A DNA stretch of 5,741 nucleotides from an uncultured Prevotella sp. GTDB lineage: Bacteria > Bacteroidota > Bacteroidia > Bacteroidales > Bacteroidaceae. Numbering within the stretch: position 1 is the stretch's first letter; each line of letters starts with the position of its first letter. The DNA lies in NCBI GenBank assembly GCA_902497035.1, contig CABVDL010000131.1:1-5741 (forward strand). Reading direction: 5' to 3'. The position numbers and the translations under genes are program-made. The notes under the pieces were generated by a model, which worked only from the letters and a program-made list of their open reading frames with translations, did not search any database and was not told the origin of the DNA. Below are positions 1-5,724 of this stretch, piece by piece.

Positions 1-17
1 CGCCAGCGAGAGTTCCT

Positions 18-77
18 CACGCAGATAACGCGGATCTGGCAGATGACAGTCTCTGTGAAATCAGCGAAATCAGCGTG
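18..77. repeat. Imperfect inverted repeat, intergenic
   Basis: The arm at 18-46 is imperfectly complementary to the arm at 50-77: 21 of 28 positions pair if one base is skipped, with a 3-base gap between arms. Each arm contains short degenerate units such as GCAGAT, ATCAGCG and CTGTGAAAT. Its look matches low-complexity 'cagat / aatcagcg' intergenic repeats that I have seen in Bacteroidota genomes, but copy number cannot be judged from one copy. No open frame here resembles a protein. Confidence 0.5.
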
Positions 78-128
78 GGGAAAAATGTGATTGCGCAGAT
101 GAGGACAGGCAAGCATCACCGGCGGACG

Positions 129-151
129 GTGGCCGGCACCAGGCCGGCCAC
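129..151. other. Perfect 9-bp GC hairpin
   Basis: GTGGCCGGC (129-137) pairs perfectly with GCCGGCCAC (143-151) around a 5-base loop, ACCAG. Neither strand has a T run after it, so it is not a standard intrinsic terminator. It lies about 100 bases past the aminopeptidase stop codon on that gene's transcript. It could form the 3' end of that mRNA or belong to an intergenic repeat. Confidence 0.5.
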
Positions 152-160
152 TACACTAAA

Positions 161-235
161 ACCATGGGAAACGGGCAGGAGACAATACCATGGGAAACGG
201 GCAGGAGACAATACCATGGGAAACGGGCAGGAGAC
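161..235. repeat. 26-bp tandem repeat, about 2.9 copies
   Basis: Units start at 161, 187 and 213. Each begins ACCATGGGAAACGGGCAGG and continues AGACAAT. The first two copies are identical over 26 bases, and the third is identical for 23 bases before diverging after GAGAC. The period is not a multiple of three and lies beyond the stop codon of the leftward aminopeptidase gene, so it is a non-coding minisatellite. Perfect identity suggests recent slippage or duplication, so the copy number may vary between strains. Confidence 0.9.
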
Positions 236-251
236 GGCGGGCAGGCCGCCG
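235..251 (-). terminator. GC hairpin right after the aminopeptidase stop
   Basis: On the minus strand CGGCGG, loop CCTGC, then CCGCCG forms a 6-bp all-GC stem directly after the TAG stop codon at 254-252. The following bases are pyrimidine-rich (TCTCCTGCCCG) but contain no U run. It may weakly terminate or protect the 3' end. A true intrinsic terminator is not demonstrated. Confidence 0.3.
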
Positions 252-2042
252 CTATACGGGCTGGGTCGCCTCCTTGAGCCACTTCACGTCGGCAGCGTCG
301 TCGAGCAGCACGCTGAGCTCGGCGAAGACACGGTGGTGGTAGGCATTGAGCCATTCACGCTCCTCGGGCATGAGCATGGACGTGATGACAGGCGACGTGT
401 CAATGGGACAAAGGGTCAGCGACTCCATCTCCAGGAAGTCGCCGAACTCCGTACTCCGATAAGGCCGGACGAGCAGCATGTTCTCGATGCGCACGCCGAA
501 CCTGTCCGGGATGTAGAGGCCCGGCTCGTCGGTCACAACCATCCCCGCATGCAGCGGGGCCGGCACGTATTCCATACGGATCTGGTGGGGACCCTCATGC
601 ACATTGAGATAAGCCCCCACGCCGTGGCCCGTGCCGTGAAGGTAGTTCATGCCCTCGCGCCACATCGCCTCACGGGCCAGCGCGTCGAGCTGCGTGCCGC
701 AGGCACCGTCAGGAAACTTGCACAGCTCCAGTTGGATATGGCCCTTCAGCACGAGCGTATAGACCTTGCGCTCCTCATCGGTCAGTGGTCCGAGGGCTAT
801 GGTACGGGTGATGTCGGTCGTGCCGTCCTGGTAATGAGCGCCGCTGTCGAGCAGCAGGAACCCACGCGGCTTTATCGCCATGTCGGTGGCGGGCGTAGCC
901 TCGTAGTGGACGATGGCACCGTGCCGGTCATAGCCCGCAATGGTGTCAAAGCTGATATCCTTGAACAGCGGCTGCACGGCGCGCAACGAGGTCAGCTTGC
1001 GGGCAACGCTCATCTCGGTCTGCCCGCCGGACAAGACGGCAGTGTGCAGCCATCGGAGGAACCTGACCATGGCCACGCCGTCGCGCAGCATGGCACGACG
1101 GAAGCCGGCAATCTCAGCCTCATTCTTCACGGCTTTCAGGGCGCTAATGGGAGACGGCTGCCTCACCACCTCCTGTACTCGCACCTTATGGAACAAGGTG
1201 TGGCATACCTGTTGGGGATCAAGCAGAATATTGTACTCAAAATAGTCTTTCAGTCCCTGCCCCACCTCATCGTATCCGCGGACGCCGACCCCCGCGGCGG
1301 CGAGGGCGGCACTGGCCATGGGAGTCAGCTTCTCCTTATTAATATATAGCGTGACCTCAGAGGTGCTGATGATGACGTAGGCCACGAACACCGGATTGCA
1401 GTGCACGTCGCTGCCGCGGAGGTTCAACAGCCAGGCCACCTCGTCCAAGGCCGACACCAGCATGCCGTCGGCATGCGCCTCGCGCAGCGCCCGCCGCACC
1501 CTGGCAATCTTCGAGGCCGCCGTCTCGCCCGCATACGCCACCGGCTGCACGCAGACCTTGTTGCCGGGAATGGCGGGGCGGCCGGTCCATATCTCGCGCA
1601 GCGGATCGAAATTGGTGCGTACCGTGATGCCGCCCTGGCGGCGCAGTCCGGCCGTGAGCGCCTCGACCTCAGCCTCGGCACAGACCATGCCGTCGACGCC
1701 CACCTGCGCATTCTTGTCGCGTAGCTGCTGGCCCAGCCACCCGACGATGGACGGCGTGCCGGGCATCTTCTGCCTCATCAGCTGAAATTCCGTACCCTCA
1801 AGCTGCTCGGCGGCGGAGAGGAAATAACGGCTGTCGGTCCACAGCGCCGCGGCATCGCGCGTGACGACGGCCGTACCGGCCGAACCGTTGAAACCGCTGA
1901 TCCACTCACGCCCCTTCCAGCGGTCGGGCGTGTATTCACTGTTGTGGGGGTCGGTACTGGGAAAGACAAACGCATCGAGCCTCTCGCGGCGCATCACCTC
2001 CCGCAAGGCGGCAAGGCGGAAGGCTATCACATTATTTTCCAT
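252..2042 (-). CDS. pepP: Xaa-Pro aminopeptidase, M24B family, three-domain type
   Basis: This cytosolic metallopeptidase should remove the N-terminal residue from peptides with proline second, serving peptide turnover. It has 596 aa and no signal peptide. Visible parts: an N-terminal creatinase-like domain (about 8-135, with PSTDPHNSEY, FNGSAGTAVV and LWTDSRYF), a second such domain (about 160-315) and the pita-bread catalytic domain (about 318-535). A short C-terminal domain follows, with conserved L-P-x-x-E-x-x-W-L-N-x-Y-H-like sequence. The expected two-metal ligands are all present: D399 (LLLDSG), D410 (TTDITRT), H473 (GTGHGVG), E506 (DEPGLY) and E520 (VRIEN). Likely catalytic histidines are H379 (IVHYEA) and H482 (NVHEGPH). 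The layout matches human XPNPEP1 better than the shorter E. coli PepP, so the symbol is approximate. The ATG at 2042 gives the usual N-terminus. Transcription is divergent from mdh. Confidence 0.95.
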   Translation of the reverse strand: MENNVIAFRLAALREVMRRERLDAFVFPSTDPHNSEYTPDRWKGREWISGFNGSAGTAVVTRDAAALWTDSRYFLSAAEQLEGTEFQLMRQKMPGTPSIVGWLGQQLRDKNAQVGVDGMVCAEAEVEALTAGLRRQGGITVRTNFDPLREIWTGRPAIPGNKVCVQPVAYAGETAASKIARVRRALREAHADGMLVSALDEVAWLLNLRGSDVHCNPVFVAYVIISTSEVTLYINKEKLTPMASAALAAAGVGVRGYDEVGQGLKDYFEYNILLDPQQVCHTLFHKVRVQEVVRQPSPISALKAVKNEAEIAGFRRAMLRDGVAMVRFLRWLHTAVLSGGQTEMSVARKLTSLRAVQPLFKDISFDTIAGYDRHGAIVHYEATPATDMAIKPRGFLLLDSGAHYQDGTTDITRTIALGPLTDEERKVYTLVLKGHIQLELCKFPDGACGTQLDALAREAMWREGMNYLHGTGHGVGAYLNVHEGPHQIRMEYVPAPLHAGMVVTDEPGLYIPDRFGVRIENMLLVRPYRSTEFGDFLEMESLTLCPIDTSPVITSMLMPEEREWLNAYHHRVFAELSVLLDDAADVKWLKEATQPV

Positions 2043-2091
2043 GAGTCATAAACACATTAAAGAACAAACAGAGTTGGCACTGCTGACAAAG

Positions 2092-2129
2092 CGTGCGGAG
2101 GCGCACGGCGCTGGTGGCGCACACCACCA
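2092..2129 (-). other. Two adjacent hairpins in the aminopeptidase leader
   Basis: Two stems lie between the predicted transcription start (near 2145) and the ATG at 2042. Positions 2092-2107 read CGTGCG/CGCACG around a 4-base loop. Positions 2112-2129 read TGGTGG/CCACCA around a 6-base loop. They occupy the middle of a leader of about 100 nt. They could affect mRNA stability or initiation. I do not recognise a known riboswitch or leader motif. Confidence 0.4.
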
Positions 2130-2150
2130 CGGACATTATCCGCTGCGACA

Positions 2151-2182
2151 CAAAGTTACGCATTTCCCGCTGAAAGTGTCAA
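2151..2182 (-). promoter_or_regulatory. Bacteroidota-type promoter for the aminopeptidase gene
   Basis: Read on the minus strand, TAACTTTG (2158-2151) is an exact match to the Bacteroidota -7 consensus TAnnTTTG. A -33 candidate TTG (2182-2180, within CTTGACA) lies 21 bases upstream of it. Initiation near 2145 would leave a leader of about 100 nt before the ATG. Assignment is by consensus only. Confidence 0.7.
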
Positions 2183-2264
2183 GCAGACATTGCAAAGAAA
2201 TAAGTTTTAATATAAAACAACATATTACAACAAAAGGAAAACGTAAAGTATGTCTTTTTTTCTA

Positions 2265-2272
2265 TAACTTTG
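2265..2272 (+). promoter_or_regulatory. -7 element of the mdh promoter
   Basis: TAACTTTG at 2265-2272 exactly matches the Bacteroidota -7 consensus and is identical to the -7 box of the divergent aminopeptidase promoter. No clear -33 TTTG lies 19-21 bases upstream. Instead the upstream DNA is very AT-rich (about 2195-2262, with A tracts and a seven-T run), which may compensate. Predicted start is near 2279, about 90 nt before the mdh ATG. Confidence 0.65.
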
Positions 2273-2283
2273 CAAGAGCGTAA

Positions 2284-2320
2284 AAAAGGGTGGCCGAGAG
2301 GCTGCTTCGGCACGCCTTTT
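2284..2320 (+). other. 5' end hairpin in the mdh leader
   Basis: AAAAGG (2284-2289) pairs with CCTTTT (2315-2320). Then GTG (2290-2292) pairs with CAC (2311-2313), and CCGA (2294-2297) with TCGG (2307-2310). G2293 and G2314 are single-base bulges and the loop has 9 bases. It would begin about five bases from the predicted mRNA start, a position where hairpins are known to protect transcripts from 5'-end-dependent decay. The A-rich and T-rich ends also resemble a weak bidirectional terminator. Confidence 0.5.
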
Positions 2321-2368
2321 GCAGGAAATCCGCAGAATATCTCAAAACTTTTAATATAACATTCAGTT

Positions 2369-3403
2369 ATGAAGTACTTAACAAATGACAAACTCCTTAT
2401 CGTCGGTGCAGGCGGTATGATTGGTTCCAACATGGTTCAGACAGCCCTTGCTCTTGGTCTGACTCCCAACGTGTGCTTGTATGACATCTACGAGCCCGGT
2501 GTGCATGGTGTCTACGACGAGATTGAGCAGTGCGCCTTCCCCGGTGCCCACGTCACCTACTACGCTCCGGCCGTAGAGGACATGAACAATCCCGAGAAGG
2601 TGGCCGAGGCAGCCAAGAAGGCTTTCACCGGCGCTAAATACATCATCTCTTCCGGCGGCGCTCCCCGTAAGGCTGGCATGACCCGTGAGGACCTGCTTCA
2701 GGGCAACTGCAAGATTGCAGCCGACTTCGGTGAGAACATCAAGAAGTACTGCCCCGACGTGAAGCACGTGGTGGTGATCTTCAACCCCGCTGACGTGACG
2801 GCTCTGACAGCCCTCATCCACAGCGGTCTGAAGCCCAACCAGCTCACCTCTCTGGCCGCCCTCGACTCCACCCGTCTGCAGCAGGCCCTGGCTCATGAGT
2901 ACAACGTGCCTATGGACAAGGTCACCGGCGCCCACACCTATGGTGGTCACGGCGAGCAGATGGCCGTCTTCGCCTCTCAGGTGAAGATTGACGGCAAGCC
3001 CCTCTCCGAGATGGGTCTCAGCAAGGACCGTTGGGAGGAGATCAAGCAGATTACCACTCAGGGTGGCAGCCGCATCATCAAGCTGCGCGGCCGCAGCTCG
3101 TTCCAGAGCCCTGCCTACAATGCCGTGAAGATGATTGAGGGCGCCATGGGCGGCGAGCCCTTCACCCTGCCCGCAGGCTGCTATGCCAACCTGCCTGAGC
3201 TCGGCATCAAGGATGTGATGATGGCCCTGCCTACGACCATCGATGCCACCGGCGTGCACTACACCACTCCCACCGGCACGAAAGAGGAGATGGACGACCT
3301 GCAGAAGAGCTACAAGCACCTCTGCGACATGCGCCAGGAAGTCATCGACCTGGGCATCGTTCCTCCTATCGACAAGTGGAAAGAGGACAACGCCAACCTC
3401 TAA
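2369..3403 (+). CDS. mdh: NAD-dependent malate dehydrogenase
   Basis: Catalyses reversible malate/oxaloacetate interconversion with NAD(H) in the cytosol. In anaerobic Bacteroidota it normally runs toward malate in the reductive branch that yields succinate; that direction is inferred here. The protein has 344 aa. The Rossmann loop is VGAGGMIGS (12-20), and an acidic residue ends strand 2 (D39 in LYDIYEP). Substrate-loop arginines are R100 and R106 in GGAPRKAGMTREDLL; arginine at the R100 position marks malate rather than lactate specificity. N139 (FNPADV) and D166/R169 (ALDSTR) follow, and the catalytic histidine is H194 in YGGHGEQM. Arginine codons are only CGT and CGC, with none of the AGG seen in the next gene, as expected for strong expression. 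No Shine-Dalgarno is evident before the ATG. A strong terminator follows, so it appears monocistronic. Confidence 0.96.
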   Translation: MKYLTNDKLLIVGAGGMIGSNMVQTALALGLTPNVCLYDIYEPGVHGVYDEIEQCAFPGAHVTYYAPAVEDMNNPEKVAEAAKKAFTGAKYIISSGGAPRKAGMTREDLLQGNCKIAADFGENIKKYCPDVKHVVVIFNPADVTALTALIHSGLKPNQLTSLAALDSTRLQQALAHEYNVPMDKVTGAHTYGGHGEQMAVFASQVKIDGKPLSEMGLSKDRWEEIKQITTQGGSRIIKLRGRSSFQSPAYNAVKMIEGAMGGEPFTLPAGCYANLPELGIKDVMMALPTTIDATGVHYTTPTGTKEEMDDLQKSYKHLCDMRQEVIDLGIVPPIDKWKEDNANL

Positions 3404-3441
3404 GCAATCCCATTTCCGCCAGACAATGACGGACAAGGCAG

Positions 3442-3478
3442 GCGCCATGGCCACTCCGGCCATGGCGCTTTTCGTTTT
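3442..3478 (+). terminator. Intrinsic terminator after mdh
   Basis: GCGCCATGGCC (3442-3452) pairs perfectly with GGCCATGGCGC (3458-3468) around a 5-base loop ACTCC, followed by TTTTCGTTTT. An 11-bp perfect stem with a T-rich tail 38 bases past the mdh stop should separate mdh from the downstream unit. Confidence 0.93.
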
Positions 3479-3521
3479 CCAAGAAATATATACTTATTTA
3501 TACAAAACAGGTAAGTGAAAG

Positions 3522-3544
3522 TTGGCACATTCTTTGTACCTTTG
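3522..3544 (+). promoter_or_regulatory. Promoter of the DUF3737-patB unit, with overlapping sigma-54-like match
   Basis: TACCTTTG (3537-3544) exactly fits the Bacteroidota -7 consensus TAnnTTTG. A normal -33 box at 19-21 bases is not seen; the only TTG (3522-3524) is just 12 bases upstream. Those same bases form TGGCACA-N4-TTGT (3523-3537), close to the sigma-54 consensus TGGCACG-N4-TTGC with correct GG to G spacing and one departure at the usually conserved -12 C. Either reading puts the start near 3549-3551, leaving a leader of about 40 nt, rich in A and lacking a Shine-Dalgarno. Confidence 0.6.
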
Positions 3545-3591
3545 CAACCATAATCAAACAATAACAAATAACATTTCACGGTAAAAAGATT

Positions 3592-4449
3592 ATGGACAAG
3601 ATACACGATTTGAGTTTCGGCGGCGAGCGTCCGCTGTTTGGCGCCCACAACGTCTGTCTCGACAACATCACCATCACCGACGGTGAGTCGGGCATCAAGT
3701 GCTGCCACGACATAGAGTGCCACGACAGCAAGTTCTTTGGCAAATACCCCTGGTGGCACGTAGACCGCAGCCTCATCACGAGCTGCTACTTCGCCCCCAA
3801 CAGCCGGTCGGCCATCTGGTACAGCAACGACATGGTGATGAGGGACTGCGTCATCGACGGCCCGAAATTCTTCCGCGAGATGAGGAACCTGGAGCTGGAG
3901 AATGTCAAGATCAATGATGCCGACGAGACATTCTGGCATATCGACGGCCTGAAGATCAGGAACGTGGAGCTGCACGAGGGCACCTACCCTTTCATGCACG
4001 CTCAGAATATCTATGTCGACGGCCTCAAGAGCGACGCCAAATACGTGTTTCAGTACTGCAGGAACGTGGAGGTGCACCATGCGCAGATCACCACGAAGGA
4101 CTCGTTCTGGGAGTGCGAGAACGTGACGGTGTATGACTCCGAGCTCAACGGCGAGTACCTGGCCTGGCACTCGAAGAACATCAAGTTCGTGCGCTGCCAC
4201 ATCAGTGGCGAGCAGCCGCTGTGCTACATGGACGGCATCACGCTGGAAGACTGCACCTTCGACCCTGCCTGCGACCGCGCCTTTGAGGACTGCGCCCATA
4301 TCAACGCCGACATACGCGGCAGCATCACCAACATCAAGAACCCCATCTCGGGCCGCATCGTGGCCGACGAGATTGGCAGCGTCACCTACAACGAGTTTGC
4401 CAAGGGCCACGACTGCATCATTGAGAAGCGCCATGCAGCAGCAGTTTGA
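3592..4449 (+). CDS. DUF3737 family beta-helix-like protein, function unknown
   Basis: 285 aa, recognised as the DUF3737 family from its overall sequence (start DLSFGGERPLFGA, many short aromatic and Cys repeats). The function is not known. The protein is built from about twelve repeats of 19-21 residues, starting near residues 20, 39, 59, 79, 98, 118, 138, 157, 176, 195, 214 and 235. Each runs roughly [polar]-[N/D/G]-[I/V/L]-x-[hydrophobic]-x-x-[C/N/D]-x-[I/F/L], then a short turn and an aromatic segment. This periodicity fits a right-handed parallel beta-helix. It is rich in Cys (14) and Trp (6), has no signal peptide or membrane segment, and so is probably cytosolic. Start ATG follows an A-rich leader. 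It is first in an operon with, and overlaps by 17 bp, a PatB-type C-S lyase, which suggests a linked role. No catalytic residues can be named. Confidence 0.85.
   Translation: MDKIHDLSFGGERPLFGAHNVCLDNITITDGESGIKCCHDIECHDSKFFGKYPWWHVDRSLITSCYFAPNSRSAIWYSNDMVMRDCVIDGPKFFREMRNLELENVKINDADETFWHIDGLKIRNVELHEGTYPFMHAQNIYVDGLKSDAKYVFQYCRNVEVHHAQITTKDSFWECENVTVYDSELNGEYLAWHSKNIKFVRCHISGEQPLCYMDGITLEDCTFDPACDRAFEDCAHINADIRGSITNIKNPISGRIVADEIGSVTYNEFAKGHDCIIEKRHAAAV
4423..4449 (+). promoter_or_regulatory. Coupled translation start of patB inside the DUF3737 gene end
   Basis: The patB ATG (4433-4435) lies 14 bases before the first base of the DUF3737 TGA stop (4447-4449), in the +2 frame. A purine stretch GAGAAG (4423-4428) sits 4 bases before the ATG and is the best Shine-Dalgarno-like sequence in the window. 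Ribosomes finishing the first gene would cover this site, so translational coupling is likely. Confidence 0.6.
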
Positions 4450-5572
4450 CTTTGACCGCATAGTCCCGCGCCGTCATACCGGCTCCTACAAGTGGGACAC
4501 CATTCCCGAGGATGCCCTGCCGCTGTGGGTGGCCGACATGGACTTCGAGGTGGCTCCGGCCATCAAGAAGGCCCTGGCGCAAAGGGTGGAGCACGGCATC
4601 TTCGGCTATACCAGCGTTGACGACGGCTACTACGACGCCATCATCTCCTGGTTCGGCCGACGCCACCAGTGGACCATCCGGCGAGAGTGGATACGCTACA
4701 CCACAGGTGTCGTGCCGGCCATCAGCTGCACCATCAGGGCACTGACGCTGCCGGGCGAGAAAGTGCTAGTGATGACGCCGGTATACAACTGTTTCTTCTC
4801 GTCCATCGCCAACCAGGGCTGCCAGATTGTCGAGAGCCGGCTCAGGCGCGAAGGTGACAGCTACGTGGTCGACTGGACCGACTTTGAGCAGAAATGTGCC
4901 GATGAGAAGACCACCGTCTTCCTGCTCTGCAATCCCCACAACCCTGTGGGCAGGATGTGGACGAGGCAGGAACTCATCCGGATGGGCGAGATATGCAACC
5001 GCCATCACGTGAGGGTCATCAGCGACGAGATACACTGCGAGCTGGCCATGCCGGGCTATACGTTCACGCCGTTTGCCGCCGCCAGCGAGACCAACCTGCG
5101 CAACAGCGTCACGCTCAACTCGCCGTCGAAGAGCTTCAACACCGCCGGCCTACAGATAGCAAATGTCGTTTGTGCCGATGCCGAGACACTACGCCGCATA
5201 GACCGCGTCATCAACATCTTCGAGGTGTGCGACGTCAACCCCTTCGGCCCCGTTGCACTGAAGGCGGCCTACAACGAGAGCGAGCAATGGCTCGACGCGC
5301 TCAACGAGTATATCTGGGGCAACTACCAGTATCTCAAGCAGACGCTCGAGAGCCGGCGGCCCGACGTTCACGTGCTGCGGATGGAGGCCACCTATCTGGC
5401 CTGGGTCGACATTCGGGAGACGGGACTCAGCAGCGACGAGGCCACCCGCCTGCTGTTGGAAAAGCATCACATCGTCGTCAGCAGCGGCACGCTCTATGGC
5501 AAGGAGGCCGGCGAGGGCTACCTGCGCGTCAACCTTGCCTGCCCGAGGAAGATGCTCCTGTCCAACCTGTAG
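4433..5572 (+). CDS. patB: MalY/PatB-type PLP-dependent C-S lyase (cystathionine beta-lyase-like)
   Basis: Fold-type I PLP enzyme of 379 aa, expected to cleave C-S bonds of cystathionine or cysteine conjugates, giving a thiol, pyruvate and ammonia. Family signatures: start FDFDRIVPRRHTGSYKWD, LPLWVADMDF (29-38), the phosphate loop TGVVPA (91-96), P-V-Y118, N170 of CNPHNPVGR, D198 of ISDEIH (pairs with the PLP ring nitrogen), PLP lysine K233 in SPSKSFNTAGL, and R365 in YLRVNLACPR (substrate carboxylate). The start is fixed at 4433 because the open frame upstream is only a shadow of DUF3737 and the family N-terminus begins here. The C-terminus stops soon after LACPR, leaving out roughly the last 10-15 residues of the usual final helix. 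It could equally be an aminotransferase in name, but LWVADMDF favours the lyase group; the true substrate is unknown. Confidence 0.92.
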   Translation: MQQQFDFDRIVPRRHTGSYKWDTIPEDALPLWVADMDFEVAPAIKKALAQRVEHGIFGYTSVDDGYYDAIISWFGRRHQWTIRREWIRYTTGVVPAISCTIRALTLPGEKVLVMTPVYNCFFSSIANQGCQIVESRLRREGDSYVVDWTDFEQKCADEKTTVFLLCNPHNPVGRMWTRQELIRMGEICNRHHVRVISDEIHCELAMPGYTFTPFAAASETNLRNSVTLNSPSKSFNTAGLQIANVVCADAETLRRIDRVINIFEVCDVNPFGPVALKAAYNESEQWLDALNEYIWGNYQYLKQTLESRRPDVHVLRMEATYLAWVDIRETGLSSDEATRLLLEKHHIVVSSGTLYGKEAGEGYLRVNLACPRKMLLSNL

Positions 5573-5595
5573 CCCCACCCCTCTCGGCTAAAGCT

Positions 5596-5631
5596 AAAAA
5601 GCCCTCCTCCATAAAAGGGAAGGGCTTTTTT
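5596..5631 (+). terminator. Intrinsic terminator after patB
   Basis: AAAAAGCCCT (5596-5605) pairs with AGGGCTTTTT (5621-5630). Further C/G pairing is possible inside (5606-5608 with 5617-5619) if A5620 is bulged. The stem ends in a run of six T. It lies 23 bases past the patB stop. The A tract before the stem means it could work in both directions. Confidence 0.88.
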
Positions 5632-5647
5632 ATATACGCGCAAATGA

Positions 5648-5674
5648 TAGGGCGGGGATGAACCCCGCCCCTAC
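5648..5674 (-). repeat. REP-like palindrome with GTAG head (left copy)
   Basis: GGGCGGGG (5650-5657) pairs with CCCCGCCC (5663-5670) around the 5-base loop ATGAA. On the minus strand it reads GTAG then GGGCGGGG-TTCAT-CCCCGCCC. A GTAG tetranucleotide followed by a short GC-rich palindrome is the standard layout of REP elements, which are spread by RAYT transposases. Sixteen of 17 bases (5658-5674) recur inverted at 5725-5741. No transposase is in the window. Confidence 0.6.
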
Positions 5675-5724
5675 TGTGTCACCGTTCCGCCCTGCGATGC
5701 ATCAGCAATGATTGCGGTATTAAT

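Noticed and set aside
1..251. End of a neighbouring gene at the left edge
   Set aside because: No frame on either strand shows protein-like composition or a motif, and the segment is occupied by repeats and hairpins.
75..1349. Long plus-strand open frame (424 aa) opposite the aminopeptidase gene
   Set aside because: It runs through the tandem repeat and then antisense to a gene with clear M24 motifs. Its composition is Arg, His and Val rich with no recognisable domain, as expected for the complement of GC-rich codons.
2032..2049. Five-codon minus-strand open frame (M-T-H-G-K) overlapping the aminopeptidase start
   Set aside because: It could be a regulatory mini-frame, but it is too short, has no ribosome-binding signal and is easily explained by chance.
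2074..2090. Second TTGGCAC sequence as a sigma-54 promoter toward mdh
   Set aside because: The -12 part is absent: the bases at the required spacing read ACAA rather than TTGC, and the site lies within the aminopeptidase leader, far from mdh.
2378..3463. Long minus-strand open frame (361 aa) opposite mdh
   Set aside because: It covers mdh with no motif of its own, and its 5' end overlaps the mdh terminator. It is an antisense shadow of a strongly codon-biased gene.
4133..4432. N-terminal extension of the PatB frame by 100 residues
   Set aside because: This stretch is the DUF3737 gene in another frame, rich in Ser, Thr, Ala and Arg. The family N-terminus begins at the ATG at 4433.
3400..4461. 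Long minus-strand open frame (353 aa) opposite the DUF3737 gene
   Set aside because: The apparent Val, Asp and His repeats mirror the solenoid repeats of the real gene on the other strand, and it runs through the terminator and promoter at 3442-3544.
4957..5661. 234-aa plus-strand open frame inside and beyond patB
   Set aside because: It is out of frame with the well-supported PatB protein, reads through the terminator, and shows only Arg and Gln rich low-complexity sequence.
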